Of a stretch of DNA of 64,000 bases, positions 27,500 through 35,834 are shown in pieces. The notes beneath the pieces were generated by a model. That model ran no database searches. It was given only the letters and a program-made list of their open reading frames with translations, and was not told where the DNA came from. This DNA is from Nitratireductor sp. B36 (lineage in GTDB: Bacteria > Pseudomonadota > Alphaproteobacteria > Rhizobiales > Rhizobiaceae). The position numbers were made by a program, and so were the translations under genes. The stretch lies in NCBI RefSeq assembly GCF_020833685.1, contig NZ_JACKZY010000002.1, forward strand, positions 1 through 64,000. Reading direction: 5' to 3'. Within the stretch, counting starts at the first letter, position 1. Each line of letters opens with the position of its first letter.

Positions 27500-29610
27500 T
27501 CAGGTTCGCTCTGACGTTCGCGGATTTCACCACCAAGAGCGTTTTTCAGGGCCTGAACCATGTCCTGTCGCGCTGAACCATCCGGCGTCTTCGGTGGGGC
27601 GATGTGATTTGTTCCAGATGCGGAAAGATGACGCGCGAGAAGGGCGGGTGTTGAGTACTCCCAGACAATTGTCGGATCCAGCGCCAGTTCGAGATCCGCG
27701 TTGAGGGCGGTGACAAAGCGGGCGGCCAGAACCGAATCGATGCCGATCGCACCAAAGCTGTCCTCGGCGGAGAAACGGCCAGCCTGGTCGCCCAGCAGGG
27801 CGCGAAGCTGCTGCATCAGACCCGCCTCTATTTCACTGGCGCTCTTTGCGTGGCCCGCTGCCTGATGCGTTTCTTCACACCGTCCCTTTTTATTGGGGAG
27901 CGACTTGATCTGACCTGCCAGATAGAGATCCCGGGTGAGGCGGCGCTGGACCTTGCCGCTCGTGGTTTTCGGAAGGGAGGCCGGGGGTATGAAAATGATG
28001 TCGGAAAGCGTGACGTCATGGTTGCGCCAAACCGCATCGCGTACCACACGCTCCAGCTCGCCAAGATCGGTCGTATGACGCGCGGTGCGCTCGATCTCGT
28101 GCACAACGGCAATTGTCTCGCCATCGTCGCCATCGATGGCAAAGGCTGCGCCGTTCACGGTACGGAAAGCGGGGTGGCAGTCCTTCACCGTCAGTTCAAT
28201 GTCCTGCGGATAGATGTTCCGCCCGCGCATGATGATGATGTCTTTCAAGCGTCCGGCAATGTAAAGCTCACCATCTTGAAGGAAGCCGAGGTCGCCGGTG
28301 CGCATGAAGTGCGGGTTGTCTTCTCCGGCAGGGCTCTGGCCAAACGTCGCTGCGCTTGCCGCGGGCGCTTGCCAGTAACCGGTGGTAATGCTGTCACCGC
28401 TGACCCACACTTCGCCGATCTCGGCGTCCTTGCAGCGCAAGTGGGTATCCGGATTGACGATGGCTATTTCCATATCGCTCGCCGGGCGACCCGAACTGAC
28501 CAGTTCGACTGCGTTTCCCTCCTGGCCAACCGGTTTCAGACTGCCGGCTGCCAATGCCTCCTTGTTCACAGATAGGAGGACCGGGGGTTCCCTCACACGC
28601 GACGTGGTGCTGAGAAGTGTCGCCTCAGCAAGTCCATAGGCTGGAAAGAAGGCTTCAGGCGAAAAGCCGTAGGGGCCAAACCGATCCTGAAAGCTTCTGA
28701 GCGTGGACGCATAAATCGGTTCGGCGGCGTTGAGGGCGTTGCGCCAGCAGCTAAGGTCCACGCCGTCGAGCTGCTCGGGTCGGATGGACTTGACGCAGAG
28801 CCTGTATCCGAAATCGGAGGACATGCTTGTGGTTGCGCGGTATCGACTGATCGCTTGAAGCCAGAGTGCCGGATTGCCGCTGAAGGCGGCGGGGCTCATC
28901 ATGTAGCAGGTGGCACCGACAAACAGCGTCTGGATGACAATGCCGATCAGCCCAAGATCGTGAAACAGCGGCAGCCAGCTGACGATGACCGTTGTCTCGT
29001 CATGGCCCATGTGGCGCGCGGTGAGACCGGCATTGTGCATGAGATTGCCGTGACTGACCATCACCCCCTTCGGGCTGCTCGTGGAGCCGGATGTGTATTG
29101 CAAAAAAGCGATGTCCTTCTGCGCCGGCCAAACCGGCGTCCAGTCGCTGGCTTCGTGTTCCTCCGCGAGGTCTTCAATGCACAAGAGGTCGAGCGCGCGA
29201 ATGGAAGGATAGGGCTGGGACCATGCCACGATGTTGTCGCGGATCGAACGACAGGTGAGGATATAGCGAGGCTGGCAATCCGCCACGATCGCTTCGAATG
29301 TCGCCCAGCTCCGCTTGTTGGGTTTCGGCGTATGAGCCGGCACGGCGATGGCCGCCCCGAACAAGGTTGCAAGGAACCCCACCACAAACTCGGAGCCCTG
29401 CGGAAACAGGAGCATGATCCGCTCGCCGGCTGCGTTTCGCCTTTGAAGCGCCGCACCAATGCGACGGCATGTGGCGTCAAGCACTTCATACCCAAGATGG
29501 CCCTGTTCCTCGACACCGTTTTTCAGATTCACATAGGCGGTTTTTCGACCGAGCTTTTGTGCGTTGTCGCGAACCACGTGAACGACGGATTCAGGCAAGC
29601 TGGTCTGCAT
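27496..29610 (-). CDS. Fatty-acyl-AMP ligase fused to ACP (loading protein)
   Basis: This 704-residue protein carries an AMP-binding domain with P-loop YTSGSTSSPKG, a SWLPLFHDLGL motif typical of FAALs, AYGLAEATL and a RTGDLG motif. A C-terminal ACP has GIDS near residue 630. It should activate a free fatty acid as acyl-AMP and load it on its own ACP, starting the chain. ATG 29610 follows GGAGGAG. It is first in the minus-strand operon with the two PKS genes, under operator site 7. Confidence 0.92.
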   Translation of the reverse strand: MQTSLPESVVHVVRDNAQKLGRKTAYVNLKNGVEEQGHLGYEVLDATCRRIGAALQRRNAAGERIMLLFPQGSEFVVGFLATLFGAAIAVPAHTPKPNKRSWATFEAIVADCQPRYILTCRSIRDNIVAWSQPYPSIRALDLLCIEDLAEEHEASDWTPVWPAQKDIAFLQYTSGSTSSPKGVMVSHGNLMHNAGLTARHMGHDETTVIVSWLPLFHDLGLIGIVIQTLFVGATCYMMSPAAFSGNPALWLQAISRYRATTSMSSDFGYRLCVKSIRPEQLDGVDLSCWRNALNAAEPIYASTLRSFQDRFGPYGFSPEAFFPAYGLAEATLLSTTSRVREPPVLLSVNKEALAAGSLKPVGQEGNAVELVSSGRPASDMEIAIVNPDTHLRCKDAEIGEVWVSGDSITTGYWQAPAASAATFGQSPAGEDNPHFMRTGDLGFLQDGELYIAGRLKDIIIMRGRNIYPQDIELTVKDCHPAFRTVNGAAFAIDGDDGETIAVVHEIERTARHTTDLGELERVVRDAVWRNHDVTLSDIIFIPPASLPKTTSGKVQRRLTRDLYLAGQIKSLPNKKGRCEETHQAAGHAKSASEIEAGLMQQLRALLGDQAGRFSAEDSFGAIGIDSVLAARFVTALNADLELALDPTIVWEYSTPALLARHLSASGTNHIAPPKTPDGSARQDMVQALKNALGGEIRERQSEPE

Positions 29611-29643
29611 GCGGTCTTCTCCTCCTGTGACCGGCCGGGCTCT

Positions 29644-29669
29644 CCCGCTGTCGTCCTCGCTACAGCGGG
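29644..29669 (-). other. Leader hairpin upstream of the FAAL gene
   Basis: An 8-base stem (29644-29651 with 29662-29669) lies between operator site 7 and the FAAL start. It could be an mRNA leader structure or a terminator for transcripts coming from the lactonase gene. No T-run follows on the minus strand. Confidence 0.35.
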
Positions 29670-29700
29670 GCTTTCGGCCGCTTGACCGATCTGCCCATCA

Positions 29701-29718
29701 ATTACACTAATATAATAG
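29701..29718. promoter_or_regulatory. Putative GntR operator, site 7
   Basis: On the minus strand this reads CTATTATATTAGTGTAAT, with the exact core TATATTAGT and flank GTAA. It lies about 90 bases upstream of the FAAL start and links the PKS operon to the sugar regulon. Confidence 0.68.
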
Positions 29719-29785
29719 AATTATTGTTGTAAACCGCATGCATGCCGTCGGCTTGTTTTGCGGGCGGTATTTTTGAATGCGGGGG

Positions 29786-30625
29786 TTAGGTGACCTCGTG
29801 CTTAAGGTCGTAGAACCGGATCGCGTTCTCTCCGAAGATGCGGCGATCATGCGCCAATTCCCGCGGGAGTGCCGCCATCGTTGCAGCCAGCACGTCTGAG
29901 TAGTTTCCAGCCGTCAGACAGACCGGCCAGTCGCTCCCGAAGATGAGCCGCTCGGGACCAAACATCTTAACGGTGTGAGCAACGAAAGGGCGCAGATCGT
30001 CAACGGTCCAGCCATCAGGATCCGCTTCGGTGATCATGCCGGAAATCTTGCAGTAAACATTCTTGAATGCCGCCACCTGTTCGATGCCGTCGCGCCAGCT
30101 GGTGCATATGCCTTTGGCGATGGGTGGTTTGGCAAGATGGTCGATGACAGCGCGCAGTTCGGGTAACTGCTCGAGCATTTTCACGATCTGCGGCAGGTGC
30201 CTTGGATAGATAAGGACATCGAAAGCGAGACCGTGCTTTGCCACCTCCCTCAATGCCCGCATGACTGCCGGGCTCAGGATCCAGTCGTCGTCGGCAATAT
30301 CCTGAAGCATCGGCCGCACCCCGACGAATTTCGGTTTCCCGGCATAGTATGCGAGCCGTTCGGGGAAGTTCTCGTCTTCCATGTCCAGCCAGCCCACCAC
30401 GCCGGCGATAAAATCTGTCTCTTGCGCAATGTTGAGCAGAAAATCGGTTTCCTCCTGGGTCGGTGCCGCCTGTATGAGCACCGACCGCCCGATGCCGAAC
30501 CGCCCAAACAGCGGTGCAAGGTCGGCGGCCAGGTAATCCCTCTGGAGAACTTCAGGGGCGCCGTCCATCCAAGGATAGTCGCCGCGGGCCTTGGCCCATA
30601 AATGATGATGTGCGTCGACGAACAT
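29786..30625 (-). CDS. Amidohydrolase-family sugar lactonase (L-fuconolactonase-like)
   Basis: A 279-residue metal-dependent TIM-barrel hydrolase of the amidohydrolase_2 family. Signatures are the N-terminal DAHHHLW, a central IDHLAKP and the C-terminal FGSDWPV with the catalytic Asp. This family opens L-fucono-1,5-lactone and L-rhamnono-lactone, the second step of the pathway; no other lactonase is seen. ATG 30625 follows GGAGAG. It lies 65 bases downstream of the glycosyltransferase gene in the same direction, so both probably share the promoter near operator site 8. Confidence 0.86.
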   Translation of the reverse strand: MFVDAHHHLWAKARGDYPWMDGAPEVLQRDYLAADLAPLFGRFGIGRSVLIQAAPTQEETDFLLNIAQETDFIAGVVGWLDMEDENFPERLAYYAGKPKFVGVRPMLQDIADDDWILSPAVMRALREVAKHGLAFDVLIYPRHLPQIVKMLEQLPELRAVIDHLAKPPIAKGICTSWRDGIEQVAAFKNVYCKISGMITEADPDGWTVDDLRPFVAHTVKMFGPERLIFGSDWPVCLTAGNYSDVLAATMAALPRELAHDRRIFGENAIRFYDLKHEVT

Positions 30626-30690
30626 GGTCTCTCCGGAAAAACTGCAGACAGGCTGACAATTTCAGCGTTTATCCCCCTGCTATCCTCCTG

Positions 30691-31584
30691 CTATCCCCCG
30701 GCGCTGCGTTGCTCCGCCAATGCATCGTTGAGGTCGAACGATTGCACGTCGATCAGCATTTCCGTTTCCATGCGCTGGAACTTGCCATGGAGGTAGATCT
30801 TGTTTGGCCGTGAAGAGGTTGAATTGACTTCGTGGGATTTGTTGTGGGGAACATGTATGGAACTGGCGTCGCGGCAGAGCCTGAACTCAACTCCTTCCTG
30901 GAAGAGAGCCAACGCGAAATCGAGATCTTCAGCTCCCCAGGTTTTGAAATTCTCGTCAAAACGGAAGCGCTGGCCCAGTGTCTGACGGTGGATGGAAAGG
31001 TTGCAGCCCCAGGATATGGCCCATGGCGCGGGCAGATCCATAAGCCGTTCACCGAACTTCTGGTAGGTGCGCTCGCGCATATCCGGAAAGAGCCCCTGCG
31101 AGCGGAAGAGCTGAAGCGTGGCTTCAACATTGTCGAGATCGAGTGAAGCCTCTAGCGCCTCGCTTAGTTTCTCGTCGTCGTCGCCCGTGTTGCTGAAGCC
31201 AAAGACATAGCCGAGGACGAGGCGGCCAGGCTCGGAATGCGCCTCGATATGAGCCCGGATGCATCCTTGCGAAACAATGACCCCGCAATCCAGAAGAACG
31301 CAGACATTTCCCTCTGCCATCTGGATGCCGAGATTTCTTGCCCGTGACAGCCGGTACCCCTCATCTTTCTGGTAGATATAGCGAATCTGGCAGTCTGCCC
31401 TCCCGATGAACTCGTGAACGAGGTCGAAGGTGCCATCTGACGAACCATCATCAACGATGATGATTTCGAAGGCGTCACTGGGCAAATCGCTCGCGAGCAG
31501 AGACTGGATTGTCTTGGAGAGCAGCTCCCTGCGATTGTAGGTCGGCACGATGACGCTCGCAGCGAATGTCTTGTTGTTCTGCAT
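30691..31584 (-). CDS. Family 2 glycosyltransferase
   Basis: A 297-residue GT-A fold glycosyltransferase. The nucleotide-sugar site shows VIVPTYNRRE and VDDGSSDGT, and a C-terminal WGAEDLDFALAL motif resembles the GT7-C/GT2 acceptor region. The usual DxD metal site reads LDCG. No signal peptide or membrane segment is seen, so it acts in the cytoplasm. Control by operator site 8 suggests that it glycosylates the NRPS/PKS product, though a role in surface polysaccharide cannot be excluded. The downstream lactonase gene probably shares its transcript. Confidence 0.83.
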   Translation of the reverse strand: MQNNKTFAASVIVPTYNRRELLSKTIQSLLASDLPSDAFEIIIVDDGSSDGTFDLVHEFIGRADCQIRYIYQKDEGYRLSRARNLGIQMAEGNVCVLLDCGVIVSQGCIRAHIEAHSEPGRLVLGYVFGFSNTGDDDEKLSEALEASLDLDNVEATLQLFRSQGLFPDMRERTYQKFGERLMDLPAPWAISWGCNLSIHRQTLGQRFRFDENFKTWGAEDLDFALALFQEGVEFRLCRDASSIHVPHNKSHEVNSTSSRPNKIYLHGKFQRMETEMLIDVQSFDLNDALAEQRSAGG

Positions 31585-31656
31585 GTAACTTCTGTCCTCC
31601 CACGAACGATGATGCAGTCCTTCGCGGCGTTGATCCGGAAGGTCTCATATTGAAAT

Positions 31657-31675
31657 TCTAATATATTAATGTGCA
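31657..31675. promoter_or_regulatory. Putative GntR operator, site 8
   Basis: TCTAATATATTAATGTGCA is closely related to site 1, with one change in the core (TATATTAAT). It lies 73 bases upstream of the glycosyltransferase start. Confidence 0.55.
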
Positions 31676-32196
31676 TTTTGTGGTGCGTGTCAACGATCCT
31701 CGGGAGAGGCACACCCCGCCAGGTTCTGCTGCGCCATTGATCGGGTGGGCGGTGGTGAAGCGTTTTCGCTTATGTGGCCGCGGCGTGTGCATCGATCCGT
31801 GGAAGTGCCATCGAAGGGGTGTCAGCCCTGCCTCTTTGAACTGGTGACCACTCTTGAAACTGTTCGCTGTAGCGCGCTCTTCCCGCCGGAACACACGCGA
31901 TCCCCATGACATCAAGCGGACGCAGGTGGTGTTTTCTTCTTCTTGGAGCGGAGGGAGGGCATTTTGCGAGAACGTGGCGCCGTTCGCGGCCTGTTTCGTG
32001 TTGTGGAGAAAATGCTCTGAAACGTTGAGATCTGGGGTAAGTGCGTGCGGTGATCGCTAACAGCAAACCTTCAAAGTCATGTGGGGTAGGCGTTAAACTC
32101 TCTCCCGACGGAATTGCGAATCTTCAATATGGAGCAGTCTGTCGCCGTCGGAGACACATGGAAGCATCAAGTGCGCACCCATGGTTGTTTGAAAAA
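31676..32196. other. Intergenic region without recognizable gene
   Basis: No open frame here has a credible start, ribosome site or family pattern. It separates the NRPS/PKS/sugar region from the IclR locus and may mark a boundary between two insertions. Confidence 0.5.
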
Positions 32197-32211
32197 TGGA
32201 ATCGTATTCCA
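32197..32211. promoter_or_regulatory. Putative IclR operator upstream of the IclR gene
   Basis: TGGAAT-CGT-ATTCCA is a 6-base inverted repeat with a 3-base spacer, followed by another TTGGAAT half site. It lies 47 bases upstream of the IclR start. The same arrangement occurs at 41194-41210. Confidence 0.65.
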
Positions 32212-32258
32212 ATTTGGAATTTGATGTTGTATAGTCCAATTCGACCTGGGAGGAATGG

Positions 32259-33095
32259 TTGACTGTAGCCGCTATAGATCGTTGCTTGACGATGCTGGAA
32301 GCGCTCGCTGGCGAGCGCGATCCGATCGAACTGACGGATCTCGCGAACCGGCTGGGCATGCCGGCAAGCGCGGTTCATCGCACGCTGACAACACTTGTCT
32401 CTCGAGGATGGGTGTTGCAGCACAGCGGAACCCAACGCTATGCGCTCTCTCTCCGCATGAGCACTCTCGCCTTCCGCAATCTTGATGTGCGCGCGGTGCC
32501 TGACGTGGTCCAGTCGGTTCTGGACAAGCTGGCACGCGAGACGCGCGAATATTGCCGTCTGGCTATTGTCGAGGGCGAGGATCTTGTCTGGGTCGCTCGT
32601 GCCCAGGGTGCGGTCACGGGGCTGCGCTACGACCCCGAGATGGGGCAGGAGATCGTTTTGCATGCCACCGCCAACGGCAAGGCCTGGCTTTCCACTTTGC
32701 CGGAATCGGAGGCGCTGCGCATAGTCTGCTCCCGCGGGTTCGGCGCGCGGCGGCCGCTGGGGCCAAACAGCGCCACCAATGTTGATGAATTCCGCGCCCG
32801 CCTCGCAGAAACGCGCGAGCGCGGATACGGGGTCTCCGTGGAAGAAGCCGAAGCGGGGACCGGCGCTGTGGCCGTGCCCTTCTTCAACGGGGTGGGGCCT
32901 GATGCGCCGGTGGCTGGAACGATGAGCGTCGCCGGCCCTCTCGTGCGCATCACCCCCGAGCGTTATGAAGAGCTTGCGACCGCACTGAAGAAGGCTGCCG
33001 TCGAGGTTGCTGAAATCTGGTCTTTGCGCAGCCGTCAGCGCGGCTACCAACCGGCTGTGGCTGCACCGCGCTCGCCGGTCCCTGCGGACGTTTGA
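32259..33095 (+). CDS. IclR-family transcriptional regulator
   Basis: A 278-residue regulator with an N-terminal winged helix (about 1-65, LANRLGMPASAVHRTL as recognition region) and a C-terminal GAF-like effector domain with the family sequence GSAxANGKAWLS (here HATANGKAWLS). It starts at TTG 32259, preceded by GGGAGG at five bases; an ATG at 32255 is out of frame. The downstream permease begins 8 bases later. It probably controls the importer and the enzymes up to 42192 through the TTGGAAT-type inverted repeats. Confidence 0.88.
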   Translation: MTVAAIDRCLTMLEALAGERDPIELTDLANRLGMPASAVHRTLTTLVSRGWVLQHSGTQRYALSLRMSTLAFRNLDVRAVPDVVQSVLDKLARETREYCRLAIVEGEDLVWVARAQGAVTGLRYDPEMGQEIVLHATANGKAWLSTLPESEALRIVCSRGFGARRPLGPNSATNVDEFRARLAETRERGYGVSVEEAEAGTGAVAVPFFNGVGPDAPVAGTMSVAGPLVRITPERYEELATALKKAAVEVAEIWSLRSRQRGYQPAVAAPRSPVPADV

Positions 33096-33103
33096 GGCGG
33101 AAA

Positions 33104-33865
33104 ATGATGCGACGCAACCCGATATCGCAGCGCGTTCTGGAGCCGGTCCTCTGGTTCGCCGGTCTTTTGCTGGTGTGGGAGGTGCTGGTCAGGGTGCTGC
33201 AGGTTCCGGTTTACGTCTTGCCCGCGCCATCGCAGTTTCTCTCGCGCATCGTGGAGGATTATCAGAGACTGGGATACCACGCGCTCGTGACGACGAGGCT
33301 CATCGTCTACGGATTTGTCGCTGGTGCCATACCCGGTGTCGTGCTCGGTTACCTGATAGCGAAATTCCGTCTCGCCGAGCAGGTGCTTTATCCGCTGGTC
33401 GTGTTCATCCAGGGGTTGCCGAAGATCACTTTGGCTCCGCTCATGCTGGTCTGGTTCGGCTTTGCCGATTTCCCGAAGATACTGCTCACAGCGTTGATCA
33501 CTTTCTTTCCGATTTTGGTCGACAGCGTGACCGGTTTTAAGTCGATCGATCCGCGGCAGTACTATCTCAGTCGCTCGGTCGGGGCCTCATGGTGGCAGAC
33601 ATTCCGGTTGTTCGAACTGCCTTCGGCGGCACCCAGCATTTTTTCAGGGTTCAAGATCACCGTTGTCATTGCGGTCACAGTGGTCATCGTCGTGGAGTGG
33701 ATGAACTCGCAGAACGGGCTTGGGTATCTGGTCCTGCGTGGCATGGATGATTCCGACACATCACTCATCTTTGCGGTGCTTGTGGTCGGTTCGATGATCG
33801 GCGTTCTGCTCAGTTGGGGGATGGAACTGGCCGAACGGGCATTGCTGCCCTGGCAGCGTCGCTGA
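33104..33865 (+). CDS. ABC importer permease (SsuC/TauC type), first copy
   Basis: A 253-residue BPD_transp_1 permease with about six membrane segments and the cytoplasmic EAA-like loop RSVGASWWQTFRLFELPSAAPSIFSGF. Such permeases import nitrogen- or sulfur-containing or aromatic small acids. ATG 33104 (after GAGGCGG) is preferred over the TTG at 33092 that overlaps the IclR stop. It works with the binding protein, a second permease and the ATPase downstream. Confidence 0.9.
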   Translation: MMRRNPISQRVLEPVLWFAGLLLVWEVLVRVLQVPVYVLPAPSQFLSRIVEDYQRLGYHALVTTRLIVYGFVAGAIPGVVLGYLIAKFRLAEQVLYPLVVFIQGLPKITLAPLMLVWFGFADFPKILLTALITFFPILVDSVTGFKSIDPRQYYLSRSVGASWWQTFRLFELPSAAPSIFSGFKITVVIAVTVVIVVEWMNSQNGLGYLVLRGMDDSDTSLIFAVLVVGSMIGVLLSWGMELAERALLPWQRR

Positions 33866-33917
33866 GCGGTTCGTGGTCGGCAGGCAGTCATCACGATAAA
33901 CAAAAGGGAGGAAGAAA

Positions 33918-34919
33918 ATGCAATTCAGATTGAAGCATGTGGCGGCGGGGGCGATGTTCGCACTGCTCGCCGGTGGGGTTTCCGTGTCGGCGCAGGACAA
34001 GCTGCAGATGCAGATGAACTGGACGGCGGATTCGGCCCATCTCGGTTTTGCGGTGGCTCAGTCCAAGGGAATCTATAAGGACCATAATCTTGATGTCACC
34101 TTGACGGAGGGGCGCGGTTCCGCTGTTGCAGCGCAGCTCGTGGCGACCGGGCAGACCGAGCTTGGCTATGCCGATACCGGCGCGACACTGAATGTGGCCG
34201 CCCAGGGGGCGCCGATCAGGATCTTCGCCACCATCTGGAAGTCCGGTCAGTTCGGTATCCAGTATCTGGCCGATTCAGGCATCAAGGAACCGAAAGACCT
34301 TATCGGCAAAAAGCTGGCGGTTTCTCCCGGATCCGCCATGCTTCCGCTCATCCCGGTCTTCCTGCGGGCAAACGGCATCGAAGAGTCTCAGGTAGAAATC
34401 GTCTCGGCGGCTGAAAGCGCATTTATCGGCCTTTTGACATCCAAACAGGTCGACGCGGTGTCGCAAACGCCGGAAAACATTGTTGTGCCGCTTGCCGCCC
34501 AGGGCATCGAGGCGGGCAATATGTATTTCTACAACAATGGTGTTCCGATCGCGAGCCTCGCCTTGGTGGCCCGTGAAGACAAACTTGAAGCCAACCCTGA
34601 TGTCTACAAACGCTTTGTCGAAGCAACGGCGCTGGGCTGGCAGGAAGCGATGAAGGATCCGGAAGCCGCGGTCGATGCGCTGCTCGAGATTTTCCCCGAG
34701 ACCGCCCATTCCAAGGAGAACCTCCTTCAGTCGGCCAAGTTCAGCTTTGCCTCGGTTTGTCCAGGCGGGGCTGGTGACGCCATCGGTGTGACGGATGCGG
34801 AAACCTGGGAAACCATGTACGGGGTCATGACCTCGGTGATGAACCTTCCCGACACCAAGCCGGTAACCGATTACTATACGCTCGACTATCTGCCGGAAAC
34901 GCCGGTGACCTGCCCCTGA
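33918..34919 (+). CDS. NMT1/SsuA-type periplasmic substrate-binding protein
   Basis: A 333-residue periplasmic binding protein. Residues 1-25 are a signal peptide cleaved after VSA. The mature part starts with LQMQMNWTADSAHLGFAVAQSKGIY, the standard opening of the NMT1/ABC-type nitrate/taurine/pyrimidine group. A good ribosome site (AAAGGGAGG) precedes it. The ligand is unknown. The downstream AroE-like enzymes suggest a cyclic polyhydroxy or hydroaromatic acid. Confidence 0.9.
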   Translation: MQFRLKHVAAGAMFALLAGGVSVSAQDKLQMQMNWTADSAHLGFAVAQSKGIYKDHNLDVTLTEGRGSAVAAQLVATGQTELGYADTGATLNVAAQGAPIRIFATIWKSGQFGIQYLADSGIKEPKDLIGKKLAVSPGSAMLPLIPVFLRANGIEESQVEIVSAAESAFIGLLTSKQVDAVSQTPENIVVPLAAQGIEAGNMYFYNNGVPIASLALVAREDKLEANPDVYKRFVEATALGWQEAMKDPEAAVDALLEIFPETAHSKENLLQSAKFSFASVCPGGAGDAIGVTDAETWETMYGVMTSVMNLPDTKPVTDYYTLDYLPETPVTCP

Positions 34920-34996
34920 GGCATGTCGGTCGTAACCTCCGGTCCGGGCGTGTGAGGCGCCCGGACATCACTCTCACGCGGAAAGTTTCATAAGGC

Positions 34997-35818
34997 ATGT
35001 CGCAAACAGCTTCTGCCATGGCACCGGCACAGTCAGGCACGCGCGCGCGCTTGATGGCGGCGTTCGGCGGTTCCTATTTGTCGTCCGTTCTCATCGGAAC
35101 GGTCGCGGTGTTGTTGCTGCTCGGCGCGTGGGAGATAGCGCTCCGCTTCTTCGAGGTGCCCATATGGCTCGCGCCCAAGCCTTCAGATTTCCTGGCGCGG
35201 CTTTATACAGATCGGGTGTTGATCGCCGGTGATGCATTCTGGACTTCACTCACAATCGTGGAGGGTTTTGCCCTTGGTGTGGTGGTGGCGATCCCACTGG
35301 CCCTGGCGATTGTTTCGGTCGGTGCGCTGGAGCGAGGCCTCTATCCCGTCATCGTGTTTTTGAACATCATGCCCAAGACGGTGATCGGGCCCATCCTGAT
35401 CATCTGGTTCGGGATTGGCCCGCTGGTGGCCGCGCTGATCGTTTTCCTGATGAGTTTCTTTCCGGTTCTGGTCGACTCCATGTCAGGCTTCCGGTTGGTC
35501 GACCGTCGCCTTTTCTACATTTCGCGGTCCATGGGCGCGAGTTCATGGCAGACGTTCTGGAAGGTCAGGCTGCCCGCCGCCATGCCTCACATTTTTTCAG
35601 GCATGAAGATCGGCGTGGTGAAGGCGGTGGAGGGCGTCATCATCGCCGAATTCATCGCTTCGAACAAAGGTCTGGGCTTCATGATCGTGCGGGCCTCGGC
35701 CTTTATGGACATGACACTGATGTTTTCCGGGCTGGTGGCTGCAGCGATCGTCGCGCTGATCTTCAACGGTGCAATGAGCATGATAGGGCAATGGCTGATG
35801 CCGTGGTCCAGACACTGA
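34997..35818 (+). CDS. ABC importer permease (SsuC/TauC type), second copy
   Basis: A 273-residue paralogue of the permease at 33104, with an EAA-like loop SRSMGASSWQTFWKVRLPAA. Importers of this group normally use one permease gene as a homodimer. Two divergent genes suggest a heterodimer. It lies 16 bases before the ATPase gene. Confidence 0.9.
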   Translation: MSQTASAMAPAQSGTRARLMAAFGGSYLSSVLIGTVAVLLLLGAWEIALRFFEVPIWLAPKPSDFLARLYTDRVLIAGDAFWTSLTIVEGFALGVVVAIPLALAIVSVGALERGLYPVIVFLNIMPKTVIGPILIIWFGIGPLVAALIVFLMSFFPVLVDSMSGFRLVDRRLFYISRSMGASSWQTFWKVRLPAAMPHIFSGMKIGVVKAVEGVIIAEFIASNKGLGFMIVRASAFMDMTLMFSGLVAAAIVALIFNGAMSMIGQWLMPWSRH

Positions 35819-35834
35819 ACCCGGACAAAAGACA

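Noticed and set aside
1968-29610. Siderophore cluster (yersiniabactin or pyochelin type)
   Set aside because: A Cys-type NRPS is present, but no salicylate synthase, thiazolinyl reductase, TonB receptor or iron-box was seen, and control appears sugar-linked.
31676-32254. Small open frames on both strands between the glycosyltransferase and IclR genes
   Set aside because: They are short, overlap each other and lack ribosome sites or recognizable protein features.
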